Source: Ampullaceana balthica
Lineage: Eukaryota > Mollusca > Gastropoda > Lymnaeidae
NCBI GenBank assembly: GCA_944989445.1
Contig: CALYLW010000058.1
Location: forward strand, 1,558,001 to 1,622,000
Reading direction: 5' to 3'
Length of the DNA: 64,000 nt
Shown: positions 12,508-23,985 of the stretch, piece by piece
Layout of the letters: each line of letters opens with the position of its first letter
How positions within the stretch are numbered: position 1 is the stretch's first letter
Program-made: the position numbers and the translations under genes
The notes under the pieces: generated by a model
What the model saw: only the letters and a program-made list of their open reading frames with translations
Databases searched by the model: none
What the model was told of the DNA's origin: nothing

Positions 12508-12677
12508 AGAGCCGTCTTTACACCAGTTTGGGAGACAGAGCCGTCTTTACACCAGTTTGGGAGACAGAGCCGTCTTTACACCAGTTGGGAGACAGAGCCG
12601 TCTTTACACCAGTTTGGGAGACAGAGCCGTCTTTACACCAGTTTGGGAGACAGAGCCGTCTTTACACCAGTTTGGGC
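12508..12677. repeat. 29-bp minisatellite grown from a MITE terminus
   Basis: Six copies of CAGAGCCGTCTTTACACCAG plus TTTGGGAGA. The last copy runs straight into the MITE at 12651-12830, whose left end is that same sequence. Confidence 0.88.
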
Positions 12678-12830
12678 CCCCGGGCAAAGAATTAGTTTTG
12701 GGCCCCTTCCCCGCAGGAATAAAAAAATAAATATACATAATATATATAAATAAACATATTTCCTTGGGGCCCCTATGCTCGTGGGCCCCCGGGCAAATGC
12801 CCAACGGGCCTATGCGTTAAGACGGCCCTG
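12651..12830. mobile_element. hAT-like MITE, GGGCCCCCGGGCAAA type
   Basis: Left end CAGAGCCGTCTTTAC and right end GTTAAGACGGCCCTG are inverted; GGGCCCCCGGGCAAA occurs near both ends. About 180 bp, no ORF. A clean target duplication is not visible because the left end has been amplified into a minisatellite. Confidence 0.75.
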
Positions 12831-13389
12831 CTTGTACGCCTTAGTCCTGACAGTTTAATCAGAGCTGAAAACTTGGTTGGCATATAACTTAAAAATATGT
12901 TGGAAAAATTTTCCTAAAATGTTTTCGTTTTTCCAAAATTAAAAATAATTTTTTAAAATAATAATAAAAATTATTATTTTTAAACGTGCAGAATGTGAGG
13001 GTAAGCGCTAAATGTAATGAAAGGATCTTTATTTAAATCGAGGACTTCATTTTAAATATGCTTTGCTACTTAATTTTTTGGAAAATGCACTCTAGGCTAG
13101 GAACTTAAAAGTTCTTTGTCACCTTTTAGTGCAACTCTTAGAGGGAAATATCAACAAAGATTTGGCGCACTTCAGACAAACAAGGCAGTGTTTTAATTTT
13201 TTTTAAAGTCTTATTAATCGTATTAAAATTTTGTAAAAGGCGTCGAACTCTCATGTTAGATAAACATTACGTGCAAGGTTCAGTTGCAGTCAAACTTTTG
13301 TTTCTCATCTTGTATTGTTTGTTCACAATAGGTTTAATGACTTCATCGAGTCACTTTTTTATTTACACGCTTTTATTTAACTCAAACTG
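12831..13389. other. AT-rich intergenic stretch
   Basis: AT-rich sequence with an ATAATAATAAAAATTATTATT palindromic patch near 12957. No gene seen. Confidence 0.45.
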
Positions 13390-13580
13390 TTTGTTTGTTG
13401 TATGTTGTATCTGTCAAATCTTGTAACGTAAAATTAAACCACTTCTGATGGTCCTAGAGATCTCAAAATTTTACCACAGATAGATCTTGGATGACAATAC
13501 ATTGTATCAAAATTTCAGATCGATCGAATGTACCGTAATTAAATAAATGCATTTTTAAGTTTATCTTTATATATAATCTG
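13390..13580 (+). mobile_element. Dispersed module 'B' (CACTTCTGATGGTCC), copy 1
   Basis: About 190 bp containing AACCACTTCTGATGGTCCTA, CCACAGATAGATCTTGGATG and CAGATCGATCGAATGTACCG. The same module occurs inverted at about 20390-20590 and as a tandem pair at 57088-57530, each time beside a foldback element. No protein is encoded; class unknown. Confidence 0.7.
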
Positions 13581-13916
13581 TATCCGTGCTATTCTTGACT
13601 TTCACGTGAATGTCACCGGAGTTCACCACCAGGCATCGGTGACCACATTCCAGGTGTCAAACAGCTCAGTAATACGAAACTAAATCTAAATTGACATGAT
13701 AATACAAGAGGAACAACTGGAATTTGTCATCAGTTGGGGAAACTGTTTTTTTTAAAAATACATACATTTGTAATTAATAATCTATCTTTTTACCACTATC
13801 ACATATAAGTGATAAACAAACGAAGTTTGACTAATTAAATTGAATTGATTATGTCGAACAATTGATTTTAAATATTTTGATACTAAAAAGTAGAAAATAA
13901 AATATTTAAATAGTCC

Positions 13917-14315
13917 TTTTTAAAAAAGCACACGCTTTTATTTACATTTAGAAAGTGCACTAAAAAGAAGGAAACATTTTTTTCAATCCGTGAACCTATC
14001 GACTGCACATAAAAGCGTGGGGCCCTCATCACAACTCGCTATCATGTACAAGGCTGCGAAACATAAATACAAATTTATATGAATATTAATCAACATTTAA
14101 AATTTCACAACTTTGATCATATACATGCTACTATCATATTAATTAGAATTTTTTTTTATCTATATGCAAAAGAGTAGTTGCAATAAGAAATGAGTTGTGA
14201 TGGGCCCCCACGCTTTTATGTGCAGTCGATAGGTTTACGGATTGAATTTTTTTTATTTTCTTCTTTTTAGTGCACTTTCTATATGTAAATAAAAGCGTGT
14301 GCTTTTTAAAAAAAG
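13917..14315. mobile_element. Foldback element, arms about 120 bp
   Basis: Left arm 13917-14037 is the reverse complement, with few changes, of right arm 14192-14315, around a 154-bp AT-rich spacer. Arms include CACGCTTTTATTTAC, GTGCACTAAAAAGAAG and ATAAAAGCGTGGGGCCC. The layout parallels the foldbacks at 19864-20205 and 57718-58037 (CCACGTTTTTA ... GGACTAAAAAGAAG ... AAAACGTGGGGCGGG), so it looks like a diverged subfamily. Confidence 0.85.
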
Positions 14316-14900
14316 ATTTTAAAAAGATTTTATTCCTTCTCATTTCATATCTCCGAAGAGGTCACGTCACCTCAGGTTGATGAATATGTGTTGTGTTATG
14401 AGTGGGGAGTGGTTTTGGTAAGTGTACAAAGTTTAAACACGATGGGACATCTGGAGTGTTTGTAAAAGGAGATGTAAAATAGAATATGGCGTCACCCATT
14501 GGCGGCTTACCGTTTGGGGCCCCGCATACTCACGGATTTTGCTCTCAAAGTTTTTTTTCTTCATACTATCGGCAATTTCGTGAATTTCTTAGCACATTTT
14601 TAGTAATTAAACGCTCTTATTCACCTTAACTGGTAAATAATTTTAAAATAACGAGCTTGGAGTACAATAAAATTGAAAAACTTTTAATATATCATTACTA
14701 CATATTATTAAATTATTACATATACTGTATCAATGAGTACGACTGTCCTCAGAGTGTTGGGGAAGCATATGTTAGCGTAGCTAATATCATACACAGGCGT
14801 TTTAAAACTGCATCAGATATTCGCGCATATTCGGGATTCGCGGGAGGAGAAAGAACGTAACCCCCATGGTTAGCGGGGGGGGGATACTATACCACGTTAT
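14316..14900. other. Intergenic, no gene seen
   Basis: A weak open frame at 14657-14860 has no recognisable motif. A poly-G run lies at 14875-14884. Nothing else can be supported. Confidence 0.4.
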
Positions 14901-14970
14901 ATAACACATACACGTACACACACGCACGCACACACGTACACACACGCATGCACGCGCACACACACACATA
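14901..14970. repeat. (CA)n-type microsatellite
   Basis: Interrupted ACACACGCACGC/ACACGTACAC tract of about 70 bp. Confidence 0.9.
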
Positions 14971-15552
14971 AAACTTCCTTAAGAAATTTGATAACTTTAA
15001 TTTCAATCACACCACACCATTCCAGTTGTTAAACTTAACAGCACTTTATCTATCCAATATTTATTTATTTCATGAAATATCAATCTTATCGATCGCGTAT
15101 CACAATGTTGATTCAACATGGTTAAGTTTACTCTCCTGCTTAAAGCAAACCCTCGCACTATCTCGGAAACGATCGTGCAAGAAATTTCTCAACTCTCTTT
15201 TAAGTTTCAATCGATTACCGTTAATGAGCCAATCGATACGTAAAGCTCTTAGAGTAATTCAATAACTCCGATAAATCTTGAATTGTTCGATTACTGTACT
15301 CGCACTCTAAGCCAATATGGAACAGTGCAAATCTCATCCCCAATAAATATGGTCAACAAAGGAAATTTTTAGAGAGTTAATTTTTCGATATTAAAGTAAA
15401 AACCGGACTGTAATCTACAATTGTTAGACCCAGTGTCCTTTTGTACAGAAATAAAGTTGAAAGAGTGGAACATTTGGACTTTATAACAATTAACAGTAAG
15501 ACAAATGTAATTTATGAAAGGTGGACATTAATAAAGCTGAACGTTAAAACAA
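14971..15552. other. Intergenic, no gene seen
   Basis: AT-rich. The short open frame at 15026-15265 has no homology I recognise. From about 15530 the sequence grades into the minisatellite. Confidence 0.4.
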
Positions 15553-16990
15553 CTGGGCATTAAGACAGGGTTACTTCATCTTACTTCATCAGGGTTATCT
15601 CATCAAATGGGCATTAAGACAGGGTTACTTCATCTTACTTCATCAGGGTTACCTCATCAAATGGGCATTAAGACAGGGTTACTTCATCTTACTTCATCAG
15701 GGTTACCTCATCAAATGGGCATTAAGACAGGGTTACTTCATCTTACTTCATCAGGGTTACCTCATCAAATGGGCATTAAGACAGGGTTACTTCATCTTAC
15801 TTCATCAGGGTTACCTCATCAAATGGGCATTAAGACAGGGTTACTTCATCTTACTTCATCAGGGTTACCTCATCAAATGGGCATTAAGACAGGGTTACTT
15901 CATCTTACTTCATCAGGGTTACCTCATCAAATGGGCTTTAAGATACCTGGGCATTAAGACAGGGTTACTTCATCTTACTTCATCAGGGTTACCTCATCAA
16001 ATGGGCATTAAGACAGGGTTACTTCATCTTACTTCATCAGGGTTACCTCATCAAATGGGCATAAAGACAGGGTTACTTCATCTTACTTCATCAGGGTTAC
16101 CTCATCAAATGGGCATTAAGACAGGGTTACTTCATCTTACTTCATCAGGGTTACCTCATCAAATGGGCATTAAGACAGGGTTACTTCATCTTACTTCATC
16201 AGGGTTACCTCATCAAATGGGCATTAAGACAGGGTTACTTCATCTTACTTCATCAGGGTTACCTCATCAAATGGGCATTAAGACAGGGTTACTTCATCTT
16301 ACTTCATCAGGGTTACCTCATCAAATGGGCATTAAGACAGGGTTACTTCATCTTACTTCATCAGGGTTACCTCATCAAATGGGCATTAAGACAGGGTTAC
16401 TTCATCTTACTTCATCAGGGTTACCTCATCAAATGGGCATTAAGACAGGGTTACTTCATCTTACTTCATCAGGGTTACCTCATCAAATGGGCATTAAGAC
16501 AGGGTTACTTCATCTTACTTCATCAGGGTTACCTCATCAAATGGGCATTAAGACAGGGTTACTTCATCTTACTTCATCAGGGTTACCTCATCAAATGGGC
16601 ATTAAGACAGGGTTACTTCATCTTACTTCATCAGGGTTACCTCATCAAATGGACATTAAGACAGGGTTACTTCATCTTACTTCATCAGGGTTACCTCATC
16701 AAATGGGCATTAAGACAGGGTTACTTCATCTTACTTCATCAGGGTTACCTCATCAAATGGGCATTAAGACAGGGTTACTTCATCTTACTTCATCAGGGTT
16801 ATCTCATCAAATGGGCATTAAGACAGGGTTACTTCATCTTACTTCATCAGGGTTACCTCATCAAATGGGCATTAAGACAGGGTTACTTCATCTTACTTCA
16901 TCAGGGTTACCTCATCAAATGGGCATTAAGACAGGGTTACTTCATCTTACTTCATCAGGGTTACCTCATCAAATGGGCATTAAGATACCT
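15553..16990. repeat. 54-bp minisatellite, about 26 copies
   Basis: Unit ATGGGCATTAAGACAGGGTT, ACTTCATCTTACTTCATCAG, GGTTACCTCATCAA. Seven copies run from 15553 to 15930, then a 16-bp partial unit (ATGGGCTTTAAGATAC), then 19 copies to 16972. The period is 18 codons, so the plus frame stays open (MGIKTGLLHLTSSGLPHQ per unit) and gives spurious ORFs of 116 and 332 residues. Copies are nearly identical, which implies recent expansion or homogenisation. Confidence 0.95.
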
Positions 16991-17100
16991 TGGCATTAAG
17001 ACATCTGGGTTTCATACAGCTGGACATTACGACACCTGAGTATTAAGACAGCTGGGCATTAAGATAACTAAGCATTAAGATAGCTGGGCATTAAGAAAAA
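16991..17100. repeat. Degenerate link between two minisatellites
   Basis: Irregular copies of (G/A)CATTAAGA(C/T)AGCTGGG join the 54-bp array to the 32-bp array, suggesting both grew from one ancestral GGGCATTAAGACAG core. Confidence 0.7.
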
Positions 17101-17645
17101 ATGGGCATTTAGATATCTGGACATTAAGACAGATGGGCATTGAGATATCTGGACATTAAGACAGATGGGCATTGAGATATCTGGACATTAAGACAGATGG
17201 GCATTGAGATATCTGGACATTAAGACAGATGGGCATTGAGATATCTGGACATTAAGACAGATGGGCATTGAGATATCTGGACATTAAGACAGATGGGCAT
17301 TGAGATATCTGGACATTAAGACAGATGGGCATTGAGATATCTGGACATTAAGACAGATGGGCATTGAGATATCTGGACATTAAGACAGATGGGCATTGAG
17401 ATATCTGGACATTAAGACAGATGGGCATTGAGATATCTGGACATTAAGACAGATGGGCATTGAGATATCTGGACATTAAGACAGATGGGCATTGAGATAT
17501 CTGGACATTAAGACAGATGGGCATTGAGATATCTGGACATTAAGACAGATGGGCATTGAGATATCTGGACATTAAGACAGATGGGCATTGAGATATCTGG
17601 ACATAAAGACAGATGGACATTTAGATATCTGGACTTTAAGACAGA
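17101..17645. repeat. 32-bp minisatellite, about 17 copies
   Basis: Unit ATGGGCATTGAGATATCTGG plus ACATTAAGACAG, 32 bp, nearly identical copies. It shares GGGCATTRAGA and ATTAAGACAG with the neighbouring 54-bp array. Confidence 0.95.
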
Positions 17646-17813
17646 TGGACAGCACTCGTTGTGTAAATTCACTGACTATCGTACTTTCCACCGATTTTTG
17701 TGTTTATCCAGTAAAATTATTCATTTCCAAGCAATCTTTCAAAGTATGCATCGGCCGTCCTCATGTCCCCAAATCTTTGTGTACATTCAAGGACAATAGT
17801 CATTTCAACCAAT

Positions 17814-17998
17814 CATTGTAGGTTATATAAATTGTATTATATTGTATTAAGGCATGCACTAGCAAACAAGGAACCATTCAGTGTGACACCTGCAATGAAT
17901 GGTACCACATAGCATGCCTGCATATTAACACACCAAAGCACATAGCAATAGGCCTAAGAAATAAATATGCATCTTGGCACTGCATACATTGTGGGTTG
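17814..17998 (+). pseudogene. LINE N-terminal PHD finger
   Basis: The frame reads YCIKACTSKQ, then IQCDTCNEWYHIAC, then WHCIHCG: a Cys4-His-Cys3-type PHD finger with the usual CD.C..WYH..C core and a final W.C..C. PHD fingers before the endonuclease are known in some jockey-superfamily LINEs. The frame runs on without a stop into the endonuclease at 17996. No initiator ATG is visible because of 5' truncation. Confidence 0.8.
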
Positions 17999-18850
17999 CC
18001 CCAAATCAGTTCAGATTTATTTAACTATAGGGACCTTATCACCACAAACTCTTACAGTGTTTTGGCTAATCCTTTTATAAATAAACCACTAGATAAAATG
18101 AAACCTACCACACAAACCCATAAAATTACCCATAAAAAATCTAATAATAATAATAATCAAAACATTCTCAAAACACTAATAGTTAATTTCCAAAGCATAA
18201 AAAATAAAATTCCAGATTTAGAACTACTTATAAAAACAGAAGAACCAGACATAATTGCTGGTTCTGAAACTTTGTTGAACCCCAACATATATAACTCTGA
18301 GATTTTAAACACCAATTATAATATTCTGAGGAAAGACAGACCCGACAATTATGGAGGAGTGCTACTTGCAATTAAATCAAATATCATAGCTGAAGAAATT
18401 ACTACACAGCCAAATTTTAATATAGAGTCTATTTTTGGTAAAATAATTACACCAAACTCATCCCCACTTATTGTAGGCAGTTTATATATAGACATCCGAA
18501 TACAAACCTAGAATACATGAACAATCTTTGTAGTCAATTAACTTTCATAAAAGAGAATAATAAAAATGCAGTTCTATGGATTATGGGGGACTTTAATCTA
18601 CCAGATATAAATTGGAAAAATTATACAATTGATAACCATCAAACAAACAAAGACATTAATGAACACTTTTTAGACACTATAAACAACATAAACCTAAAAC
18701 AGATAGTATAAACAGCAACAAGGAAAAATAAAACAATAGATTTATTCCTAACAAATAGACCAGGACTAGTGTTAGACTATAAAATAATTCCAGGACTGTC
18801 CGACCATGATATTGTTAGGGTCACCAATACAATAAAAACTAAAATTAAAA
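17996..18850 (+). pseudogene. LINE APE-type endonuclease domain, frameshifted
   Basis: Recognisable apurinic-endonuclease-like motifs in order: LIVNFQSIKNK at the start, PDIIAGSETLL (catalytic Glu), MGDFNLPDINW (Asp and Asn) and PGLSDHDIV (Asp-His) near 18795. A 2-nt gain near 18490 shifts the frame (YRHPNTNLEYM is recovered by removing it) and a TAA at 18709-18711 breaks it again. The motif residues are intact, so decay is recent. Confidence 0.85.
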
Positions 18851-19863
18851 AGATACCGAGAAGAATAATCTATCTTTGGAATAAATGTAATTCCATAAAA
18901 CTACACCAATCAGCGGCTAACTTTCAACAAACTTTCCTAAGTAAATTTAACACAAAAAGCCCAGTAGAAGAAATTTGGAAAGATATAAAAACAAATCTAA
19001 AAACTATAATGGATGAGAATGTTCCAACAAAACTAACATCAAATAAAATTAACAAATGCTGGTTCAATTCTAGATTGAAAAAGCTATGCAAACAAAAAGA
19101 GAACTTATTTAAGAAATATAAAGCTACCTATTCATATAGGATACACAAAAAATACTTAAAGATTAAACACTTGACACAAAAACTTAGTCGAAACCTCCAA
19201 AATGAATATATAAACAATGTAATTACCAAAGATAACAATAAAAACTTATGGTCCTTTATCAAATCTAAAAAAAAAGGAACCTTCAGGAATAGCCACACTA
19301 AAAGGCTCAAATAATAAAACCTATAATGATAATGAAACTAAAGCTAATATCCTTAACACATATTTTGCATCATCTTTTTCTGTCTCAGGCGACAAGGAAG
19401 TTTTAATAAATTTAAATAAAATGGAGGAAATAGGTAACATAACTGTAGATGAGATAGGTATACATTCACTCCTAAAAAACTTAAAATTAAACAAAGCTAC
19501 TGGCCCAGATGATTTGCCTGCAAGGTTATTAAAAGAACTAAGCAATGAACTGTCCCCAATCCTTGTAGTTCTCTTTCAAGCCTCTCTAAACCAGGGTAAA
19601 GTGCCCCAGGATTGGAAATTAGCTAACGTAACTCCACTCTTTAAGAAAGGGGATAAATCAGACCCTGGTAATTACAGGCCTGTATCACTTACTAGTATCA
19701 CCTGTACATTACTAGAACACATAATATATAGTAGAATAGTTAACCACCTTGACAAATATAATGCCCTATGCCCACATCAACACGGCTTTAGAAAAAACAG
19801 ATCATGTGAAACACAATTAATAGGTTTAATAGATGAACTATCAAAAGGCTTAGACAATAAATA
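18851..19863 (+). pseudogene. LINE linker and N-terminal half of reverse transcriptase
   Basis: After a basic linker (NKCWFNSRLKKLCKQKENL region), a one-base change in the A-run near 19268-19276 shifts frame. The next frame contains LKLNKATGPDDLPARLLKEL, WKLANVTPLFKKGD, NYRPVSLTS and HQHGFRKNRSCETQL, which are classical RT motifs. The frame ends in DNK at 19861, where the foldback composite is inserted. Confidence 0.88.
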
Positions 19864-20205
19864 GAAGTAAAATAAAGATTTTTAAAAACCACGTTTTTAG
19901 AAGCGGACTAAAAAGAAGAAAATAATTTTAAAACTGATTAGTTCAAGTACTTCGATTTAATATGACTAAAAACGTGGGGCGGGCGCTTATGAGGTTTAAC
20001 ATATGCGGTTCACTCATTCTCTCACTTATAGATCTCTTTTGCCTTCTAAATTAGAAATCTTTAATTTTTATACGAAACACCCACCCCACGTTTTTAGTCA
20101 TATTAAATCGAAGTACTTGAACTAATAAGTTTTAAAATTATTTTCTTCTTTTTAGTCCGCTTCTAAAAACGTGGTTTTTAAAAATCTTTTTTTTTACTTC
20201 TATTT
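19864..20205. repeat. Foldback element, arms about 116 bp
   Basis: Left arm 19864-19979 is the reverse complement of right arm 20089-20205 (AACCACGTTTTTAGAAGC, GGACTAAAAAGAAG, TACTTCGATTTAATATGAC, AAAACGTGGGGCGGG). The 110-bp centre (CTCATTCTCTCACTTATAGA region) recurs inverted in the copy at 57718-58037. Confidence 0.9.
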
Positions 20206-20597
20206 ATTTTATTCTTTTTAGTCCACTTATAACAACCTGGTTTTTTTAAATATATTTTTACCTCTATTTAGTTTAACAAACACCTCACAAGCGCCCGCCC
20301 AACGTTTTAAAAACATTGTGATGTGGTCACGGGGCGAACTCACGGATGTCAACAAAAGCCGACGGTACAGATGCTTTTATATAGACTATAGATAAACTTA
20401 AAAGTTCAATACTTTAATAAAGATACATTGGATCGATCTGAAATTTTGATACAAGGCATTGTCATCCAAGATCTATCTGTGGTAAAATTTTCAGATCTCT
20501 AGGACCATCAGAAGTTGTTCAATTTTACGTTGGCAGATTTGAAAAAATCTTGGACAAACAAACAATGCCCAACGAAAGCGAGTTATTAAAAACGTTG

Positions 20598-21150
20598 TAA
20601 TAAAACAAACCCGCAAAAACAAAGTTTTTGACTATAAATCCCTTATATATGAGACATAACTAACAGTATTGATTATTTTCAAACATTTACAGACTGAATC
20701 TTTCTTAACTCAAGTTTGCTTCATAACCCTAAAGGGGGGAGGGGTGGGTGGGAGGGGGAGAGGGGAAAAGGCTGGTCACCGATTCGCTTAACCGAGCTCA
20801 GCGTGACACGTAAAATGTAAACAAAAGCACCCCGTCGCTTCGTTGGGTCGCCTCAATGCGTCAGCTCAAACTTTCACGTGGCAAAAAAAACAATAACAAA
20901 ACGTGAATTTTAATTACATACCTCATATAAGGATAAACTAAAAATGCATTAATTTAATTACGGTACGTTCGATCGATCTGAAATTTTGATACAATGCATT
21001 GTTAGGTCAGACGGGTCAGTGTGCCAAATTTCAGCTCGATCGAATTACGGGAAGTGGGTCATTTTCGACTTTTCTTTTTCCGCCCGCCCAGCCCATGAGA
21101 TGATGAGATGATGAGATGATGAGACGGCCGCGAATTTAATATAAGGGATT
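20598..21150. repeat. 553-bp tandem unit, copy 1
   Basis: Begins TAATAAAACAAACCCGCAAA, includes CTATAAATCCCTTATATATG near its start and TTAATATAAGGGATT at its end, so TAAATCCCTTATAT/ATATAAGGGATTTA act as inverted ends. Interior has a G-rich tract, a cluster of CGTCGCTTCGTTGGGTCGCC, and a (GATGA)n run. Copy 2 follows directly. Confidence 0.9.
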
Positions 21151-21700
21151 TAATAAAACAAACCCGTAAAAACAAAGTTTTTGACTATAAATCCCTTATA
21201 TATGAGACATAACTAACAGTATTGATTATTTTCAAACATTTACAGACTGAATCTGTCTTAACTCAAGTTTGCTTCATAACCCGAGGGGGATGGGGAGGGG
21301 TGGGTGGGAGGGGGAGAGGGGAAAAGTCTGGTCACCGATTCGCTTGACTGAGCTCAGCGTGACACGTAAAATGTAAACAAAAGCACCCCGTCGCTTCGTT
21401 GGGTCGCCTCAATGCGTCAGCTCAAACTTTCACGTGGCAAAAAACAAAACAAACCGTGAATTTGAATTACATAACTCATATAAGGATAAACTAAAAAAAG
21501 GCATTAATTTAATTACGGTACGTTCGATCGATCTGAAATTTTGATACGATGCATTGTTAGGTCAGACGGGTCAGTGTGCCAAATTTCAGCTCGATCGAAT
21601 TACGGAAAGTGGGTCATTTTCGACTTTTCTTTTTCCGCCCGCCCAGCCCATGAGATGATGAGATGATGAGACGGCCGCGAAGTTAATATAAGGGATTTAA
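21151..21700. repeat. 553-bp tandem unit, copy 2
   Basis: Nearly identical to 20598-21150, with small indels in the G-tract and in the (GATGA)n run, ending TTAATATAAGGGATTTA at the LINE junction. The high identity implies a recent tandem duplication. Confidence 0.9.
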
Positions 21701-21701
21701 A

Positions 21702-22792
21702 AATGATCAAATAGATGCAATATTACTAGACTTCTCAAAAGCATTTGACAAAGTTCACCACCTTAGTTTACTTAAAAAACTTAACTACTTTGGAATCTCA
21801 GGTTCCTTACATCACTGGATCCAAGACTTCCTTTTGGGCAGGGAGCAAACTGTAATAATTAATGGATCTAAATCTGCACCAATAAAGGTTAACTCAGGAG
21901 TTCCACAAGGAACTGTGCTAGGTCCCTTACTCTTTTTAATATATATATAAATGATTTACCCAACAACATCTCAACGGGTACAAAAGTTAGGTTATTTGCT
22001 TATGATTGTATAATCTATAGAACAATTAAATCAGAACAAGATAGCAAAATTTTACAAAAAGACTTAGATGAATTTATAAAATGGGAAACTAACTGGAGTA
22101 TGTCTTTCCACCCAGAAAAGTGTCAACTGTTAAGAGTAACAAAGAAAAAGAAACAAATAAATTCAAAATATTACATTCATGGAAAAGAACTGACCCAAAC
22201 TAAAGATGCAAAATACTTAGGAGTCTTAATAAATGAGAAACTATCATGGAATCCCCATGTCAATGAAGTTATTAAAAAATCAAACAAAACCTTAGGCTTT
22301 ATAAAAAGAAACTTTAACAAATGTAATAGAGATATAAAACTAAAATGCTACCTCACTTTGGTGAGACCTGTACTAGAATGTGCATCTTCTGTATGGGACC
22401 CATCCACCAAAGAAAACATAGATAAACTAGAACAAATTCAAAAAAGAGCTGCCAGATTCATTACTGGAGAATATTCGAAACTGACAAGAATAACACCATT
22501 AGTTAAATCATTAAACCTTGAAACACTAGAGGATAGAAGAACCAAAAGCAAAGTAGTAATCATACATAAAGCAATTAATTCTAATTTAGAAATACAACAC
22601 AAAGATAACTTAATACAACCCTCAGATAGACATAAGGATAAAAACACCTTTCATATTCCGTATGCAAGAACAAACACATACAAGTTTTCCTTCTTCCCGT
22701 CCGGAATTCGGGCGTGGAATGGGTTGCCTGAAGAATCCAGGAAAACCAACACTTTATCAACATTTAAATCTCTAATAAAAATGCAGGAATAA
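21702..22792 (+). pseudogene. LINE C-terminal half of reverse transcriptase
   Basis: Continues the RT exactly where it broke: DQIDAILLDFSKAFDKVHH, then GVPQGTVLGPLLFLIYI. A one-base gain near 21945 shifts frame before NDLPNN. The catalytic box reads FAYDC where FADD is expected, so an essential aspartate is lost. The thumb/C-terminal part is intact from 22100: FHPEKCQLLRV, KYLGVLINEKLSW, YLTLVRPVLECASSVWDP, IQKRAARFI, ending KMQE-stop at 22792. Confidence 0.88.
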
Positions 22793-23082
22793 ACACAAAC
22801 CATAGATAAGCGTAGGACGCAATAATCTTCTGTATAGAAGGAGCGTCTGTAAACAGATAAGATAAGATATATTCAATGACCATAGCCATTTCAACCAATA
22901 CATAATGACAAACCTCATTCCAACAATTATTGTGTGCAACATATGGCTGTATTTATTTTAATAAATCATTGTGTGCATCAAATGACTGTGTTTGTTTTAA
23001 CCAACCAAAGTGTATAATTTAATGATAGACTTCATTTACGCTGTTCATTTACGTATCTCGTACCTTTATTTATTTTCTGAAG

Positions 23083-23215
23083 TTCACTGCCCCGTCTCTC
23101 ACTGCCCCGTCTCTCACTGCCCCCTCTCTCACTGCCTTGTTTCTCACTACCCTGTTTCTCACTGCCCCGTCTCTCACTGCCCCGTCTCTCACTGCCCCGT
23201 CTCTCACTACACATG
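23083..23215. repeat. 15-bp minisatellite
   Basis: CACTGCCCCGTCTCT repeated about nine times with CCTTG/CCCTG variants. It yields short open frames on both strands that are not genes. Confidence 0.9.
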
Positions 23216-23264
23216 TCGCAAAGTACAACCTTTCAAAGTACGGAATACAAATTGATCGTTTAAC

Positions 23265-23400
23265 ATTGTAGCGTCTAAAATTGTGCCGAATGACATTGTG
23301 CGATATGACATTGTGCCATATGACATTGTACCGTATGACATTGTACCGTATGACATTATGCCGTATGACATGGTGCCGTTTGACTCTGTAACGTATAACG
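23265..23400. repeat. 16-bp degenerate minisatellite
   Basis: GTGCCGTATGACATTG and variants, about eight copies, directly after the 15-bp array. Confidence 0.85.
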
Positions 23401-23985
23401 TTGTTCTGTATCAATTAGATTTGTTTCTCATTGAACTGCTTGTTTAAACAATATTTGGGATCTACTGTATTAGAGAATGTATGTTATTGACATCTGAAAT
23501 TTTTAATGATGTATTCGTATGTACATGTATATGTAGATAATGGAAATGTGTATGTATTCTAGATATATATGTATGTGAGATCTATAAGTAGATTAAATCA
23601 AGGTATTTTTATTTGTGATCTAACTTTCCACAAGCTGCGTGTAGAGTGTAGGGTATAGATGTGTCCTGATACACGCAAGCCTTGAATACACTGAGGACAA
23701 TAAGACGCATAGTTCGATATCTTAGAAAGCCCCACTCCTTCTGCCTGCCAAATCTGGATCTATAACTCAAGTGTCTGGAAACATTCGCCAGGATTTTTTT
23801 ATGGTTCAAAGATAACACGGTGATTGTTTGTCATTGTAGGACTTCTTGCCTGACTAAACTCAGAGGCGCATGTCTGTCAACGAAGTTTTCTTATGGCTAC
23901 ATCAGACTGTTCATAGATATAGCTTCAGTAGTCTCATATTTGAATTAAGGAAATTCAGCACTCAGTCATGATTCTCTACATTTCT
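23401..23985. other. Intergenic, no gene seen
   Basis: Moderate-complexity sequence with ATGTATGT-rich patches. No coding region supported. Confidence 0.4.

Larger units (their letters stand above)
19862..21700. mobile_element. 1.8-kb foldback composite inserted in the LINE
   Basis: Interrupts the RT between DNK and DQIDA. It consists of a foldback (19864-20205), a further partial arm (20206-20300), an inverted copy of module B (about 20390-20590), then a 553-bp unit in tandem twice. It ends in TTAATATAAGGGATTTA. No protein is encoded. The join leaves the LINE frame otherwise continuous, so it arrived as a unit or in successive steps. Confidence 0.8.
17814..22870 (+). mobile_element. Jockey/CR1-like LINE with PHD finger, TSD, interrupted
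   Basis: A non-LTR retrotransposon running PHD finger, APE endonuclease, reverse transcriptase, short 3' UTR with hairpin CTTCTGTATAGAAG, then a GATAAGATAAGATAT tail. Flanks 17785-17813 and 22871-22899 match at 26 of 29 positions, a long target-site duplication. The copy is 5'-truncated near the PHD finger. Several frameshifts and a 1.8-kb insertion at about 19862-21700 make it dead. Without the insertion the element is about 3.2 kb. Confidence 0.9.

Noticed and set aside
16001..16999. 332-residue open frame (and the 116-residue frame at 15607-15957)
   Set aside because: Pure 54-bp tandem repeat with an 18-codon period; no start context, domain or non-repeat sequence.
15553..17645. CRISPR array
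   Set aside because: Units abut directly with no unique spacers, in a eukaryotic context.
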